From Pseudaquidulcibacter sp964443435 (GTDB taxonomy: Bacteria; Pseudomonadota; Alphaproteobacteria; Caulobacterales; Aquidulcibacteraceae): a stretch of 59,672 nucleotides of DNA. Position 1 is the first letter of the stretch. Every line of letters begins with the position of its first letter. The notes under the pieces are model-generated. The model saw nothing but the letters and a program-made list of their open reading frames with translations. It made no database searches and had not been told where the DNA came from. The position numbers were made by a program, and so were the translations under genes. The stretch covers positions 1 to 59,672 of the forward strand of contig CAYUCW010000008.1 of NCBI GenBank assembly GCA_964443435.1, given 5' to 3'. Positions 18,568 to 28,334 of this stretch are shown here, piece after piece.

Positions 18568-19482
18568 ATGTCTCAAATTGATGAAATTGCTGCTAAATGG
18601 GCCGTCCTGCAGTTTGGTAATAAAATCACTCCAAAAGATGAAATCGCTTTTCAAGAATGGTATAATTCAGATATTCGTCATCAAGGCGCATTCTTAAGGG
18701 CAGAAGCGGCTTTAAATCTCGTTTCAAGCTATGATACTAATATTGATTTGAATGAAGAAATTGAAGAAAAGCCAAAGCGACGTGCTTTTATTCAAGGTGC
18801 TATCGCCGCAAGTGCGCTTGTTGGTGGTTTATTTGCTTTTCAAAATTATACTAATCATAAAATAAAAACTATAAAAGGTGAGCTCAGAGAGCTACCATTA
18901 GCTGATAAGTCAATTGTTAAGCTTAATACTGACACTGAGCTAGATATTGCCTATAATAATAAGACGCGAGGCATAAAATTAATCAAAGGCGAAGCTTGGT
19001 TTAAAGTAGCTCATAATAAAGAAGTACCATTCATCGTTGATACAAGTGAAGTAAAAATACGTGCAGTTGGTACGGCTTTTAGTGTAAGGAAATTTGCAAC
19101 TGGTGTTCAGGTTAATGTAACTGAAGGTAAAGTAGCGATTTGGAACACGAATAATAAAACTATTTATGCGCAAAAAGGTACAAGTGTCTTTATGCCTAAC
19201 AATAGCGAACCTATTATTGAAAGCTCTGATAATATTGTAGATAAAAATACTGCTTGGCGAACTAATCAAATTATACTTAATGAAGATACTATATCTTATG
19301 CAGTTGCTGAATTTAATCGCTATAATAATAAGCAAATAATTCTAATTGGCGATGAGTTAAAAAGCAAAAAAATAGTCGGTGGTTTCAATGTTCATGACAT
19401 TGAAAACTTCGCTCACGCTATGCAGGTAACTTTTAATACAAACCTTACAATAAATGAGAAAGAAATAATTCTCAGCAAATAA
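18568..19482 (+). CDS. FecR-family anti-sigma factor
   Basis: A single-pass inner-membrane regulator of 304 residues. An N-terminal cytoplasmic FecR_N/DUF4880 domain (about 5-50, with WAVLQFG and EWY) binds the sigma factor. One membrane helix (about 73-93) follows a twin-arginine-like KRRAFIQG. The periplasmic FecR domain and a terminal DUF4974/STN-like domain face the receptor. AAGGAG lies inside the end of the sigma gene, so the two are co-translated. The Arg-Arg before the helix is compatible with Tat-dependent insertion, described for E. coli FecR. Confidence 0.92.
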   Translation: MSQIDEIAAKWAVLQFGNKITPKDEIAFQEWYNSDIRHQGAFLRAEAALNLVSSYDTNIDLNEEIEEKPKRRAFIQGAIAASALVGGLFAFQNYTNHKIKTIKGELRELPLADKSIVKLNTDTELDIAYNNKTRGIKLIKGEAWFKVAHNKEVPFIVDTSEVKIRAVGTAFSVRKFATGVQVNVTEGKVAIWNTNNKTIYAQKGTSVFMPNNSEPIIESSDNIVDKNTAWRTNQIILNEDTISYAVAEFNRYNNKQIILIGDELKSKKIVGGFNVHDIENFAHAMQVTFNTNLTINEKEIILSK

Positions 19483-19600
19483 TATAAATGCAGTTTAATT
19501 TGGCGGATTATTTTTTGCCATTCATCTAATAAATATGGGTAATTCCTAAAACAAAAATACGCATTAAAAAATATAAAAATTAAAATGAGGGGAAATAAAA

Positions 19601-22498
19601 ATGTCTAAAAAGACAAAAGTTTATGCTTGGCTATTAGCAACAACTGCGATTTGTAGCTTTACTATTGTAAGTACTGCATCAGCTCAAACAAAATCATTTA
19701 ATATTAAATCACAAGCCGCAAACAGAGTTATTCCAGAATTTGCAAAGCAATCAGGTCTTCAAATTATTGCTAATGCTGATGAAATCAGAGGCCTAAATAC
19801 GAATAGCGTTAAAGGCAATATTGATAGCGAAATTGCACTTGAAAAATTACTTGCAGGTACTGGGCTTGGTATTAAATCACGTACCGGTGGTATAATTATT
19901 ATTGGTCGAATTAATGGTTCAAATGACGATACAATTGTTACAGCCGCTCAAGAAACTATCGTTGTTAAAGGCGCACGTAAGTCAATGCGTGATGCAATTG
20001 CAAATAAGCGTGCTGCTACAGGCATTGTAGAAACAGTTTCAGCTAAAGAAATTGGTGTTTTACCAGATGTGACTATTGCAGAAACTTTGGCACGACTTCC
20101 AGGTGTAAACACTACACGCGATAGAGGTAATGATTCACAAGCCGCAATTCGTGGCATAGGCCCAAGAATGGTTCTTGGAACAATTAATGGTCGTGAAGTT
20201 GCAACTTCAGAGCCAGATCGTAATATAAGATGGGAAACCTATCCTTCAGAAGTTGTTTCTGGTGCTACAATTTATAAATCTTCAGAAGCCAAATTAATAT
20301 CTGGCGGCATATCTGGAACAATTGATTTGCAAACCATCAGGCCGCTTGAGTATAGAGGTCCAGAATTCAATATTAGGGCAGGCGGGGTTTATTATGACGG
20401 CGGAAGCGCATTACCTGACTATGATGGTCTAGGTTATAGAGCGTCTGGTTCATGGGTTAAAAAACTCTCTGATAAATTTGCATTTGTAGTCGGTGTAACT
20501 GCGCAAAAACAAAAAAATGGTTATGAAAACTTCCGCGGTTGGGGATATAATGACCAAACTGTGCGTGCGGCAAATTCTACTGGCCCAATCGTGGCGGGTG
20601 GCCCTATTACACCAACACCTTGGGGTGCAGCCTCAGAAGCTAAATTCTTAGAATCTGATAGATATAGCGTATCAACAGGTTTACAATATCGTCCTTCATC
20701 AAATTATGAATTGAATTTTGACTTATTATATTCAAAATATGAAATAAGCGAAGATCAAAACCAAGCTTGGTATGGTTCTAATAATTGGGGCAATTGGGCA
20801 GGTGGTAATACTGGCTCTTATACTAATCCTATTGTATCAAATGGTGACTTAATTGGCGCAACTACTGCTTGGTCAGAGCTCGATTCAATTATTGCAAAAT
20901 ATACTGAAGATAAAACTTTAATTGTTACTGGTTTAAATTCTAAATGGCGTGGCGATGATTGGACATTTGCAGTAGATTTATCTTATTCAAGTGCTGAACG
21001 TTTCAATTTATGGCAAGCTGTGAAAATGGCATATTGGCCAAGCTCTACAACTTGGTTACTTTCTGAAACACCAATGATAAGTGTTTCATCTGCACCTTTA
21101 TCAAATGCGCAAAATGCCCAAAATGGTAGTGCTGACCCAGGTAGATTAAAAGATGAATTATCGGCAATCGCTCTTAATTATAGCCGTGATGTTTCGCAAG
21201 GCATAATAAATAGCTATGAAGTTGGTCTAAGATATTCCGATAGAACTAAGCTTTCGACTTCAGGATATAATATTTCTAAACTTCCTACGATTTCCGGTGG
21301 CATTGTTCCTTCTAACTTACTTAGCCAATATAAGTTTAATAATTTCAATGTTCCAAATATGGTTTATGGGAATTTTGAAACATTATCAAAAGCTATTTAC
21401 GGTGCGAATGCTTTAGATAATGACCCTAAAAAAATTGGATATAATTCTGAAGTATCAGAACAAGTATTTGAAGCCTTTGCGCAAGCAAACTATGCAACTG
21501 AACTTGGATCTATACCTGTAAATGGAAGCTTTGGCGTAAGAGTTGTTGACGTTAATAGCGAAAGCGCAGGCGATTCATATTCTGGTGGTGATTGGTTCCA
21601 AACTTATACAAGTGCAGGATTGCCAACTGGAAACTGGAACTTCTATCCGCTTGTAAAAACAACTGCTATGGGTGGTATTAATTATACAAAAGTTCTACCT
21701 AGTTTTGTTGCAAAATTTGCTTTGGATGATGAAACTTATTTAAAACTTGGCCTTGCGCAAGTAATTTCAAGAGCGCCACTGGACGAATTAAAAGCAAATA
21801 GAAATATTTCACCAATTGCACCATTTAGTGGTTCATCTGGAAATCCAACTCTTAAACCATTTGAAGCGACACAGCTTGATGTTTCATACGAATATTATTT
21901 CCAAAAAGATGCATTGTTTGCTGTAGCTGGCTATTTGAAAAATGTTTCAAATTATATTGGTTATGATGAACGTACAGATATTATTAATGGCAATAGTTAT
22001 ACCCTAGTTTCACCAGTTAATAGTGATGAAAATGGCTATATTTCAGGAATTGAATTCACATATCAAACACCATTTAATATGATTAAAGGTCTAGAAAATT
22101 TTGGTATCTATTCTAACCTTGCTTTAGTTGGATCTAATATCAAGGAATTTGTACCTGTAAATGAACCACTTCCAATGAATGGTGTCGCTGGCACAACTGG
22201 CGTTTTAGATATTTGGTATGCAAAAAATGGCTTTGATGCAAGATTAGGCGCGAAATACCATTCTGAATACACTGCTATTCTTGGCTGGAATTCTAGTTCT
22301 TTGGTTCGTGTAAAACCTGAAACTACTCTCGATTTCAGTGCTTCTTATGCATTGAACGATAAATCGTCTGTTAGAGTTCAATTAGGTAATATTCTTGATA
22401 CACCTATGACTACTTATACTGATAATAAGGAAAATAGAATTGGTGATATTAATTATTTTGGTCGCCGCTTATTAGTAGATTTTACTTATAAATTCTAA
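19601..22498 (+). CDS. STN-domain TonB-dependent receptor of the galactan locus
   Basis: A 965-residue TonB receptor of the type common in Caulobacterales and Xanthomonadales. It has a signal peptide (1-28, ASA|QT) and an STN (secretin/TonB N-terminal) signalling domain at about 31-105 (KSFNIKSQAANRVIPEFAK). A TonB-box region follows (ETIVVKG), then the plug (LPDVTIAETLARLPGV, AAIRGIG), the barrel and a terminal Phe. GAGGGGAA precedes the ATG. The STN domain pairs with the FecR/ECF genes just upstream, so the receptor should both import and report its ligand. Flanking GH53, GH43 and GH2 enzymes point to galacto-oligosaccharides. Confidence 0.95.
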   Translation: MSKKTKVYAWLLATTAICSFTIVSTASAQTKSFNIKSQAANRVIPEFAKQSGLQIIANADEIRGLNTNSVKGNIDSEIALEKLLAGTGLGIKSRTGGIIIIGRINGSNDDTIVTAAQETIVVKGARKSMRDAIANKRAATGIVETVSAKEIGVLPDVTIAETLARLPGVNTTRDRGNDSQAAIRGIGPRMVLGTINGREVATSEPDRNIRWETYPSEVVSGATIYKSSEAKLISGGISGTIDLQTIRPLEYRGPEFNIRAGGVYYDGGSALPDYDGLGYRASGSWVKKLSDKFAFVVGVTAQKQKNGYENFRGWGYNDQTVRAANSTGPIVAGGPITPTPWGAASEAKFLESDRYSVSTGLQYRPSSNYELNFDLLYSKYEISEDQNQAWYGSNNWGNWAGGNTGSYTNPIVSNGDLIGATTAWSELDSIIAKYTEDKTLIVTGLNSKWRGDDWTFAVDLSYSSAERFNLWQAVKMAYWPSSTTWLLSETPMISVSSAPLSNAQNAQNGSADPGRLKDELSAIALNYSRDVSQGIINSYEVGLRYSDRTKLSTSGYNISKLPTISGGIVPSNLLSQYKFNNFNVPNMVYGNFETLSKAIYGANALDNDPKKIGYNSEVSEQVFEAFAQANYATELGSIPVNGSFGVRVVDVNSESAGDSYSGGDWFQTYTSAGLPTGNWNFYPLVKTTAMGGINYTKVLPSFVAKFALDDETYLKLGLAQVISRAPLDELKANRNISPIAPFSGSSGNPTLKPFEATQLDVSYEYYFQKDALFAVAGYLKNVSNYIGYDERTDIINGNSYTLVSPVNSDENGYISGIEFTYQTPFNMIKGLENFGIYSNLALVGSNIKEFVPVNEPLPMNGVAGTTGVLDIWYAKNGFDARLGAKYHSEYTAILGWNSSSLVRVKPETTLDFSASYALNDKSSVRVQLGNILDTPMTTYTDNKENRIGDINYFGRRLLVDFTYKF

Positions 22499-22502
22499 AA
22501 TG

Positions 22503-22531
22503 AAAAGTCAGGCTTAAATAGTCTGACTTTT
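22503..22531 (+). terminator. Intrinsic terminator inside the galactan locus
   Basis: Stem AAAAGTCAGGC/GTCTGACTTTT (11 bp, one G-T pair, seven-base loop) ending in a T run lies just after the receptor gene. It separates the signalling/receptor part from GH43 and GH2, or attenuates read-through into them. Confidence 0.85.
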
Positions 22532-22597
22532 TAATTATAAAGTGAAAACAAATTAAGCTAAGTTTATATTCTATTTAAGAATCAATATGAGATTTCT

Positions 22598-23527
22598 ATG
22601 TCAATTATTAAGCTTTCCTTTTTGTTTTCACTCTTATTTATAGCATCTTGCACTCATATAGATGCCATAAGTGATAAACCAATTACTAATAGATTTAGCG
22701 CAGACCCATCACCGCATTATTTCAATAATAAAGTCTATGTTTATGCGACAGATGATCAATCTAATTCAGGAAAATATTGGGATTCAACTTCATGGCGTTT
22801 ATACACATCAAAAAATCTTAGTGAATGGATTGATGAAGGTTCGTTTTTAGACGTAAGCGTCTTTAAATGGGCAAAGCCTGATGCCAAAGCATGGGCTCCC
22901 GAAGCAGCTTATAGAAATGGCAAGTATTATTTTTATGCACCAGTTGGTGGCGACAAAATTGGTGTCGCGGTTTCTAACAGTCCCAATAAAGGTTTTTATG
23001 ACAGCTTAGGAAAGCCACTTATTGATAAAGCTTTAGATAAAAATGCAGGGGCCGAGCCTATCGACCCAATGGTTTTTATTGATGATGATGGGCAAGCATA
23101 TTTGTCATTTGGTACAAGAATTCCAAAAATTGTTAAACTTAACGCAGATATGATATCATTAAATGGTGAGATTAAAGACATTATAATTAATGATTTTCCA
23201 AAAGAAGATGCAAAAAAGAAATATGGTGAAGCGCCATTCATACATAAGTATAATGGAAAATATTATTTTAGCTTTTCAACAGGTTGGCCGGGGCAAATTG
23301 TTTATGGCATTTCTGATAATGCAATGGGACCATATCAATACCAAGGTGTAATTTTTGATTATTTAAACATCTCAACAAATCATCAAGCAATAATAAAAAT
23401 TCGTAATAAAAATTACTTTTTTTATCATGATAATCTTCTTAATGGCGGCGGAAGCTTTAAAAGATCTATAGCCATTAAGGAATTATTTTATGATGAAAAT
23501 GGAAAAATTTTAGAAATAAAAAAATAA
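22598..23527 (+). CDS. GH43-family glycosidase lipoprotein
   Basis: A five-bladed beta-propeller glycosidase of 309 residues, probably an arabinofuranosidase, xylosidase or exo-galactosidase trimming galactan oligomers. The lipoprotein signal ends at IASC (Cys18). The three family carboxylates fit Asp36 (SADPSP, base), Asp156 (EPIDPM, pKa modulator) and Glu211 (YGEAPF, acid). It lies 13 bases before the GH2 gene, with which it must be cotranscribed. The exact sugar cannot be read from sequence. Confidence 0.9.
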   Translation: MSIIKLSFLFSLLFIASCTHIDAISDKPITNRFSADPSPHYFNNKVYVYATDDQSNSGKYWDSTSWRLYTSKNLSEWIDEGSFLDVSVFKWAKPDAKAWAPEAAYRNGKYYFYAPVGGDKIGVAVSNSPNKGFYDSLGKPLIDKALDKNAGAEPIDPMVFIDDDGQAYLSFGTRIPKIVKLNADMISLNGEIKDIIINDFPKEDAKKKYGEAPFIHKYNGKYYFSFSTGWPGQIVYGISDNAMGPYQYQGVIFDYLNISTNHQAIIKIRNKNYFFYHDNLLNGGGSFKRSIAIKELFYDENGKILEIKK

Positions 23528-23540
23528 CAAAGGGAATAAA

Positions 23541-26009
23541 ATGCAAAATCGTCGTCAAATTCTTATCGGAACAAGTGCAACAATTGGCCTATTAAGTTTA
23601 AACGCAAATCAGGTCTTTGCGGTTACAGCTTTGCCAGAAGATAATGCATTAAAAATCGCTAGAGATATTATAAATTTTGATAATGGATGGCGTTTTACTT
23701 TTGGCCACGCGCATGATCAGAATAAAGATTTTGGTTTCGGAAAATTCCTCAGGACTTATGCAAAGCAAGGCCCTGATGCCGGAAAAGCTTCATTATTAGA
23801 TTTTGATGATAAAGAGTGGCGAACTATAAAAATACCACATGATTGGGCGGTTGAATTACCTTTTGTAAATAACGAAGAATATAAGCGAGATTTGACCAAG
23901 GATGAATTCGATCCGGCAAATTGGGATGCCGCTTCAGATCATGGTTATAAGCCAATAGGCAGAAACTTTCCTGAAACCTCAATTGGTTGGTATAGAAATA
24001 AATTTAACATAACAGATGATGATAGAAGCAAAAGAATAAGCCTTGAATTTGATGGGGTTTTCCGTAATTCAATGCTTATTATTAATGGATATATAGTAAA
24101 GCATCATCAAAGCGGTTATACGCCATTTTCAGTTGATATTACTGATTTCCTTAATACAGACGATAAGCCAAATATAGTTGTATTAAGGGTTGATGCTACA
24201 TTGGGCGAAGGTTGGTTCTATGAAGGAGCCGGCATTTATCGTCATGTAAGAATTGTAAAAACTGCTAAGATTTTTATTCCTCAATTCGGGGTCTGCGTAA
24301 GAACCAAAAATAATGGCGAGGTTGAAGTTTTAACAAAAGTTTCAAATCTTACTGAAAATAATACTGACATTATAATTACTAATTCCATTAATAATACAGA
24401 TGTAAACTCTAAACAGACTTTAAAACCAAATGAAACATTTGAACTTAAGCAAAGCTTGAAAATTGATAACCCTAATCTTTGGTCAATTGAAAATCCTAAT
24501 CTATATAAATTATATACAAAAATTACTTATGAAAATAATGATGACGTTATTGATGGTAAAATTACTAATTTTGGATTCCGCGAAATTAAATTTGATGCCA
24601 AAAACGGATTTTTTCTTAATGGTAAATCTGTTAAACTAAAAGGTACTTGCAATCACCAAGATCATGCCGGTGTTGGCTCTGCAATTTCTGATGCATTAAA
24701 TATTTGGCGCATAAAAAAGCTAAAAGAAATGGGATGTAACGCCTATAGGGCAGCTCACAACCCGCCGACACCTGCGGTTCTTGAAGCATGTGATAGATTA
24801 GGAATGTTGGTCATTACAGAAACCCGCATGATGACTTCATCTGAAGAAGGTATGGCACAATTAGAAACCCTGATACTCAGGGATAGAAATCACCCAAGCG
24901 TTATTCTTTGGTCAATCGGCAATGAAGAACCTCAACAAGGCACAAAACGCGGTGCAATTATTGCAAGATCTATGAAAAGATTATGCAATAAGCTAGATCC
25001 AACAAGACTTGTAACTGCTGCAATGGATTCTGGGTTTGGGGAAGGGATTACTTCAGTAATTGACGTGATTGGATTTAATTATCGTGATGGTAAAATTGAT
25101 GCTTTCCATGAAAAATATCCGCATATTCCTATTATTGGCTCAGAAACTGGCTCAACTGTTTCAACGCGCGGTGAATATATACGTGACAAAGACAAGCATA
25201 TTGTTCCGGCTTATGATACTGATGCGCCATGGTGGGCATCAACTGCTGAAGGCTATTGGCCGCATTTTGCCGAAAAGTCTTATATAGCAGGCGCATTTAT
25301 CTGGACAGGCTTTGATTATAGAGGCGAGCCAACACCCTATAATAAATGGCCAAGCATCTCATCACAATTTGGTGTGCTTGATACTTGTGGCAATCCAAAG
25401 GATAATTATTATTATTATAAAGCTTGGTGGCAAGAACAACCAGTTTTACATTTATTCCCGCACTGGAATTGGGAAGGTAAAGAAGGCCAAAATATACCTG
25501 TTTGGGTACATTCAAATCTTGATGAAGTTGAATTATTCTTAAATGGGAAATCATTAGGGGTTAAGAAAATCACTCCAAATCGCCATATCGAATGGCAAGT
25601 TCCATATGCAAAAGGTAAAATTGAAGCCATTGGAAAGAAAAATGGTAAAGTTATTTTAAAAACTAAACGTGTTACTACTGACAAAGCTTATAAAATAAAA
25701 CTTAGCCATGAGCGTCAATCGGCATTTGATGTAAATGAAAAAGATGTGATAATTATAACGGCTGAAATTCAGGATAAAAATGGAAATATGGTTCCAAAAG
25801 CCGATAATTTAGTTAATTTTTCTCTTGAAGGCTCTGGTGAGATTATTGGCGTTGGAAATGGTAACCCTACAAGTCACGAAGCAGATAAAGCAAAAAAACG
25901 CAAAGCATTTAATGGTTTATGTTGTGCAATTATTGAAATTGGTAGAAATGAGAAATGCGTCATAAATGCGGTTTCAGACAATTTACTAAGCTCAAAACTT
26001 GCTATTTAA
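23541..26009 (+). CDS. GH2 beta-galactosidase, Tat-exported
   Basis: A glycoside hydrolase family 2 enzyme of 822 residues, most likely a beta-galactosidase that finishes galacto-oligosaccharides in the periplasm. The N-terminus is a twin-arginine signal (NRRQILIG, hydrophobic stretch, ending VFA at 27). The sugar-binding domain is followed by immunoglobulin-like domains and a TIM barrel. The acid/base is Glu462 in WSIGNEEPQ and the nucleophile is Glu535 in IIGSETGS; a C-terminal beta domain follows. AGGG precedes the ATG. It is the last gene of the locus. GH2 also includes mannosidases and glucuronidases; context favours galactosidase. Confidence 0.9.
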   Translation: MQNRRQILIGTSATIGLLSLNANQVFAVTALPEDNALKIARDIINFDNGWRFTFGHAHDQNKDFGFGKFLRTYAKQGPDAGKASLLDFDDKEWRTIKIPHDWAVELPFVNNEEYKRDLTKDEFDPANWDAASDHGYKPIGRNFPETSIGWYRNKFNITDDDRSKRISLEFDGVFRNSMLIINGYIVKHHQSGYTPFSVDITDFLNTDDKPNIVVLRVDATLGEGWFYEGAGIYRHVRIVKTAKIFIPQFGVCVRTKNNGEVEVLTKVSNLTENNTDIIITNSINNTDVNSKQTLKPNETFELKQSLKIDNPNLWSIENPNLYKLYTKITYENNDDVIDGKITNFGFREIKFDAKNGFFLNGKSVKLKGTCNHQDHAGVGSAISDALNIWRIKKLKEMGCNAYRAAHNPPTPAVLEACDRLGMLVITETRMMTSSEEGMAQLETLILRDRNHPSVILWSIGNEEPQQGTKRGAIIARSMKRLCNKLDPTRLVTAAMDSGFGEGITSVIDVIGFNYRDGKIDAFHEKYPHIPIIGSETGSTVSTRGEYIRDKDKHIVPAYDTDAPWWASTAEGYWPHFAEKSYIAGAFIWTGFDYRGEPTPYNKWPSISSQFGVLDTCGNPKDNYYYYKAWWQEQPVLHLFPHWNWEGKEGQNIPVWVHSNLDEVELFLNGKSLGVKKITPNRHIEWQVPYAKGKIEAIGKKNGKVILKTKRVTTDKAYKIKLSHERQSAFDVNEKDVIIITAEIQDKNGNMVPKADNLVNFSLEGSGEIIGVGNGNPTSHEADKAKKRKAFNGLCCAIIEIGRNEKCVINAVSDNLLSSKLAI

Positions 26010-26060
26010 AATTCTAATATGAACTAAAACTAATTTAGTAGTTCGTTAAACAATCTTTAT

Positions 26061-26098
26061 AAGCGGTAAAATAATTTAATATTTTGCCGCTTTTTTTT
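26061..26098 (+). terminator. Intrinsic terminator ending the galactan locus
   Basis: Stem AAGCGGTAAAAT/ATTTTGCCGCTT (12 bp with one G-T pair, eight-base loop) overlaps a run of eight T. The remaining gene-free stretch (26099-26329) is AT-rich, holds one weak TAGAT/ATCTA hairpin (26199-26216), and shows nothing else I can name. Confidence 0.92.
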
Positions 26099-26329
26099 AA
26101 CTTTAAATCCAATAAATTATTATATTTTAAAATAAAAACACCACATAAGCTACTGTAATATATATACATTTACCCATTTTTACAAATAAAATCAAAACTA
26201 GATAAAATGCCATCTATTTTTTCAAAATTGATTTTAACACTTTCTGTTAAATTCTCCCAATCGATAAGATTTTAATAAAATCAAATTTATGCCTTGCAAG
26301 AATCAGCAAGTATATTGGGGTAAGCCAGA

Positions 26330-27649
26330 ATGGTAAGAAAAATAGTTTTAAGTGCGCTTTTCGCAAAATTATTCGTAATGATAAGTGCGCCAACTTTAGT
26401 AATAGCAAAAGAAGCGAACCCAATAAATTCAAGTAAGCCAAGCATAAATTTAAATAAAATTTCAACTGAAGCGGCGGCTCTTGATTATGATAGTGCAATG
26501 CAAGCCTACACTAAAGAAATTCAAAGCTCTCAAATCACCAAAAAGCCAATAAATAATAATGAAGTTGCAAGTTTTGAAGCACCCAAAACAATTAAAACAA
26601 ATATTAGCAATGCACGTTACGGCAAACTAAGCACAAGTATTGAGCAAAATTCAAAGCCTTCAAACTTTGCAATGGCAAAAACTACAATTAAGCAAGCAGT
26701 AAAAATTGAAATTGCAAAGCTTGTGCCTGCTAAAAAAGAAGTTATAGAGCCTGTCAAAGCTAAAAAAGAAAATAATTTAAATATTGTTGCAGTTAAAACC
26801 CCTGAAAAACAGGTGTTAAAGCCAGTTACGCAAACTATTGAAAGCCCTAGCAATACAAATCTATCATATGCTGAAATTCAACTTGCAAGAGAGCTTGGTA
26901 TTAAAGTCAACGAGAAAACATCTGAAGTTAGGCCAGATGATGTAGCAGATTTCCAGAAAATAGGTTCTCCGTATCAAGTTAATGGTATCTGGTATATTCC
27001 AGCACATGAGCCAAACTATAGAGAAATCGGTAAAGCTTCTTGGTATGGCGATAAATTCCACGGCAAAAAGACTGCAAATGGCGAAATATTTGACATGAAT
27101 CAAGTAAGTGTCGCGCATCCAACATTGCCGTTATCATCGCTTGTACAGATTACAAACCTAGATAATGGTCGTTCAATTGTTGCTCGTGTAAATGATAGAG
27201 GCCCTTTTATAGATAATCGCTTAATCGACGTATCTAAACGCGGTGCTGAATTATTAGGTTTCAAGGATAAAGGTCACGCAAATGTAAGAATTACTTATGT
27301 TGGACAAGCTGAGCCTATTCGTAAGCCAATACCGAAACCACTTCCTAAGACAATTCTTGTTCAAAATAAGCCAATAATAACTGAAAAGCCTATTGTATTA
27401 GCTAATACTAAGCCAGTTACTAAGCCAGTGGAAATTCAAAAAGAAGCTAAACCAACATTGATTAGTAATTCAAGTCCTAAATATACTTATCAAATTGGTG
27501 CATTTTCAAACAAAGCCAATGCAGAGCGTGCATTACAAAATATGGCTAATGGAAATGGAATAATTGTTACAACTGAAAATAATGGTACAATAATTCATCG
27601 CGTAATGACTTTGAAACCAGTAAATACAGAAGCAGCAAGCACAATATAA
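26330..27649 (+). CDS. rlpA: RlpA-like septal lytic transglycosylase with SPOR domain
   Basis: A cell-wall enzyme that cuts naked glycan strands at the septum. It has a signal peptide (about 1-26, VIA), a long low-complexity region rich in Lys, Pro and Asn (about 30-200), and a double-psi beta-barrel (234-325; GKASWYG, VNDRGPF, candidate catalytic Glu252, His263 and Asp289). A Lys/Pro linker and a C-terminal SPOR domain (about 362-437, YQIGAFSNKANAERAL) that binds denuded peptidoglycan follow. In many alphaproteobacteria dacC lies between rlpA and tmk; here tmk follows directly. Confidence 0.93.
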   Translation: MVRKIVLSALFAKLFVMISAPTLVIAKEANPINSSKPSINLNKISTEAAALDYDSAMQAYTKEIQSSQITKKPINNNEVASFEAPKTIKTNISNARYGKLSTSIEQNSKPSNFAMAKTTIKQAVKIEIAKLVPAKKEVIEPVKAKKENNLNIVAVKTPEKQVLKPVTQTIESPSNTNLSYAEIQLARELGIKVNEKTSEVRPDDVADFQKIGSPYQVNGIWYIPAHEPNYREIGKASWYGDKFHGKKTANGEIFDMNQVSVAHPTLPLSSLVQITNLDNGRSIVARVNDRGPFIDNRLIDVSKRGAELLGFKDKGHANVRITYVGQAEPIRKPIPKPLPKTILVQNKPIITEKPIVLANTKPVTKPVEIQKEAKPTLISNSSPKYTYQIGAFSNKANAERALQNMANGNGIIVTTENNGTIIHRVMTLKPVNTEAASTI

Positions 27650-27698
27650 TTTGCATTTATAGCTTGATAAGAGACATTCTTACGCTTATCAAATATTT

Positions 27699-28334
27699 AT
27701 GGCAAAAGAATCTAAGGCTTTATTTATTACTCTTGAAGGCGGAGAAGGGGTTGGCAAGTCAACCTTGCAAAAATCCCTGTATCGTGATCTTAGCGAGCGC
27801 GGCTATGAAGTAATCCTTACGAGAGAGCCAGGCGGTACAAATGGCGCCGAACTTATTCGAAATTTACTAGTTACAGGTGATAAAGATAGATGGAATGCAA
27901 TAAGCGAAATGTGCTTATTCTATGCCGCCCGTGAAGATCATCTTGATAAATTAATTCGTCCAGCCCTCAATGATAATAAAATCATTATTTGCGATAGATT
28001 TTTTGATTCTACACGTGCTTATCAAGGCATTTTAGGGCAAAATGAAGCAAATATAATGAAAGTATTGGAAGATAATATTGTTGGCCCGACAATGCCTAAT
28101 ATTACTTTAATTTTAGATATTGATATAGAAACCGGCCTTAAACGCGCAAATAATCGGGGCGATAATGAAGGAAGATTTGAATCAAAAGGTTTAAAATTCC
28201 ACGAGAACCTTAGAAATGCTTTTTTAAATATAGCAAAAAATGAGCCAGAGCGTTGTAAAATTATTGATGCAAATCAAAGTCAAGATAAAGTGCATGAAAT
28301 TGCACTTAATATAATTTTGGATGCTCTTGATTAA
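27699..28334 (+). CDS. tmk: Thymidylate kinase
   Basis: dTMP kinase makes dTDP for DNA synthesis. The P-loop is at 14-22 (GGEGVGKST), with the LTREPGG motif and ICDRFFDSTRAYQG, which includes the DR-x-x-x-S motif. Length (211) is normal. The stop overlaps the holB start (TTAATGG), the usual alphaproteobacterial pairing of tmk and holB. Confidence 0.97.
   Translation: MAKESKALFITLEGGEGVGKSTLQKSLYRDLSERGYEVILTREPGGTNGAELIRNLLVTGDKDRWNAISEMCLFYAAREDHLDKLIRPALNDNKIIICDRFFDSTRAYQGILGQNEANIMKVLEDNIVGPTMPNITLILDIDIETGLKRANNRGDNEGRFESKGLKFHENLRNAFLNIAKNEPERCKIIDANQSQDKVHEIALNIILDALD

Noticed and set aside
16627..26100. Galactan locus as a genomic island inserted at tRNA-Ser
   Set aside because: No integrase is present and no second copy of the tRNA 3' end was seen near 26 kb; base composition looks like that of the neighbours.
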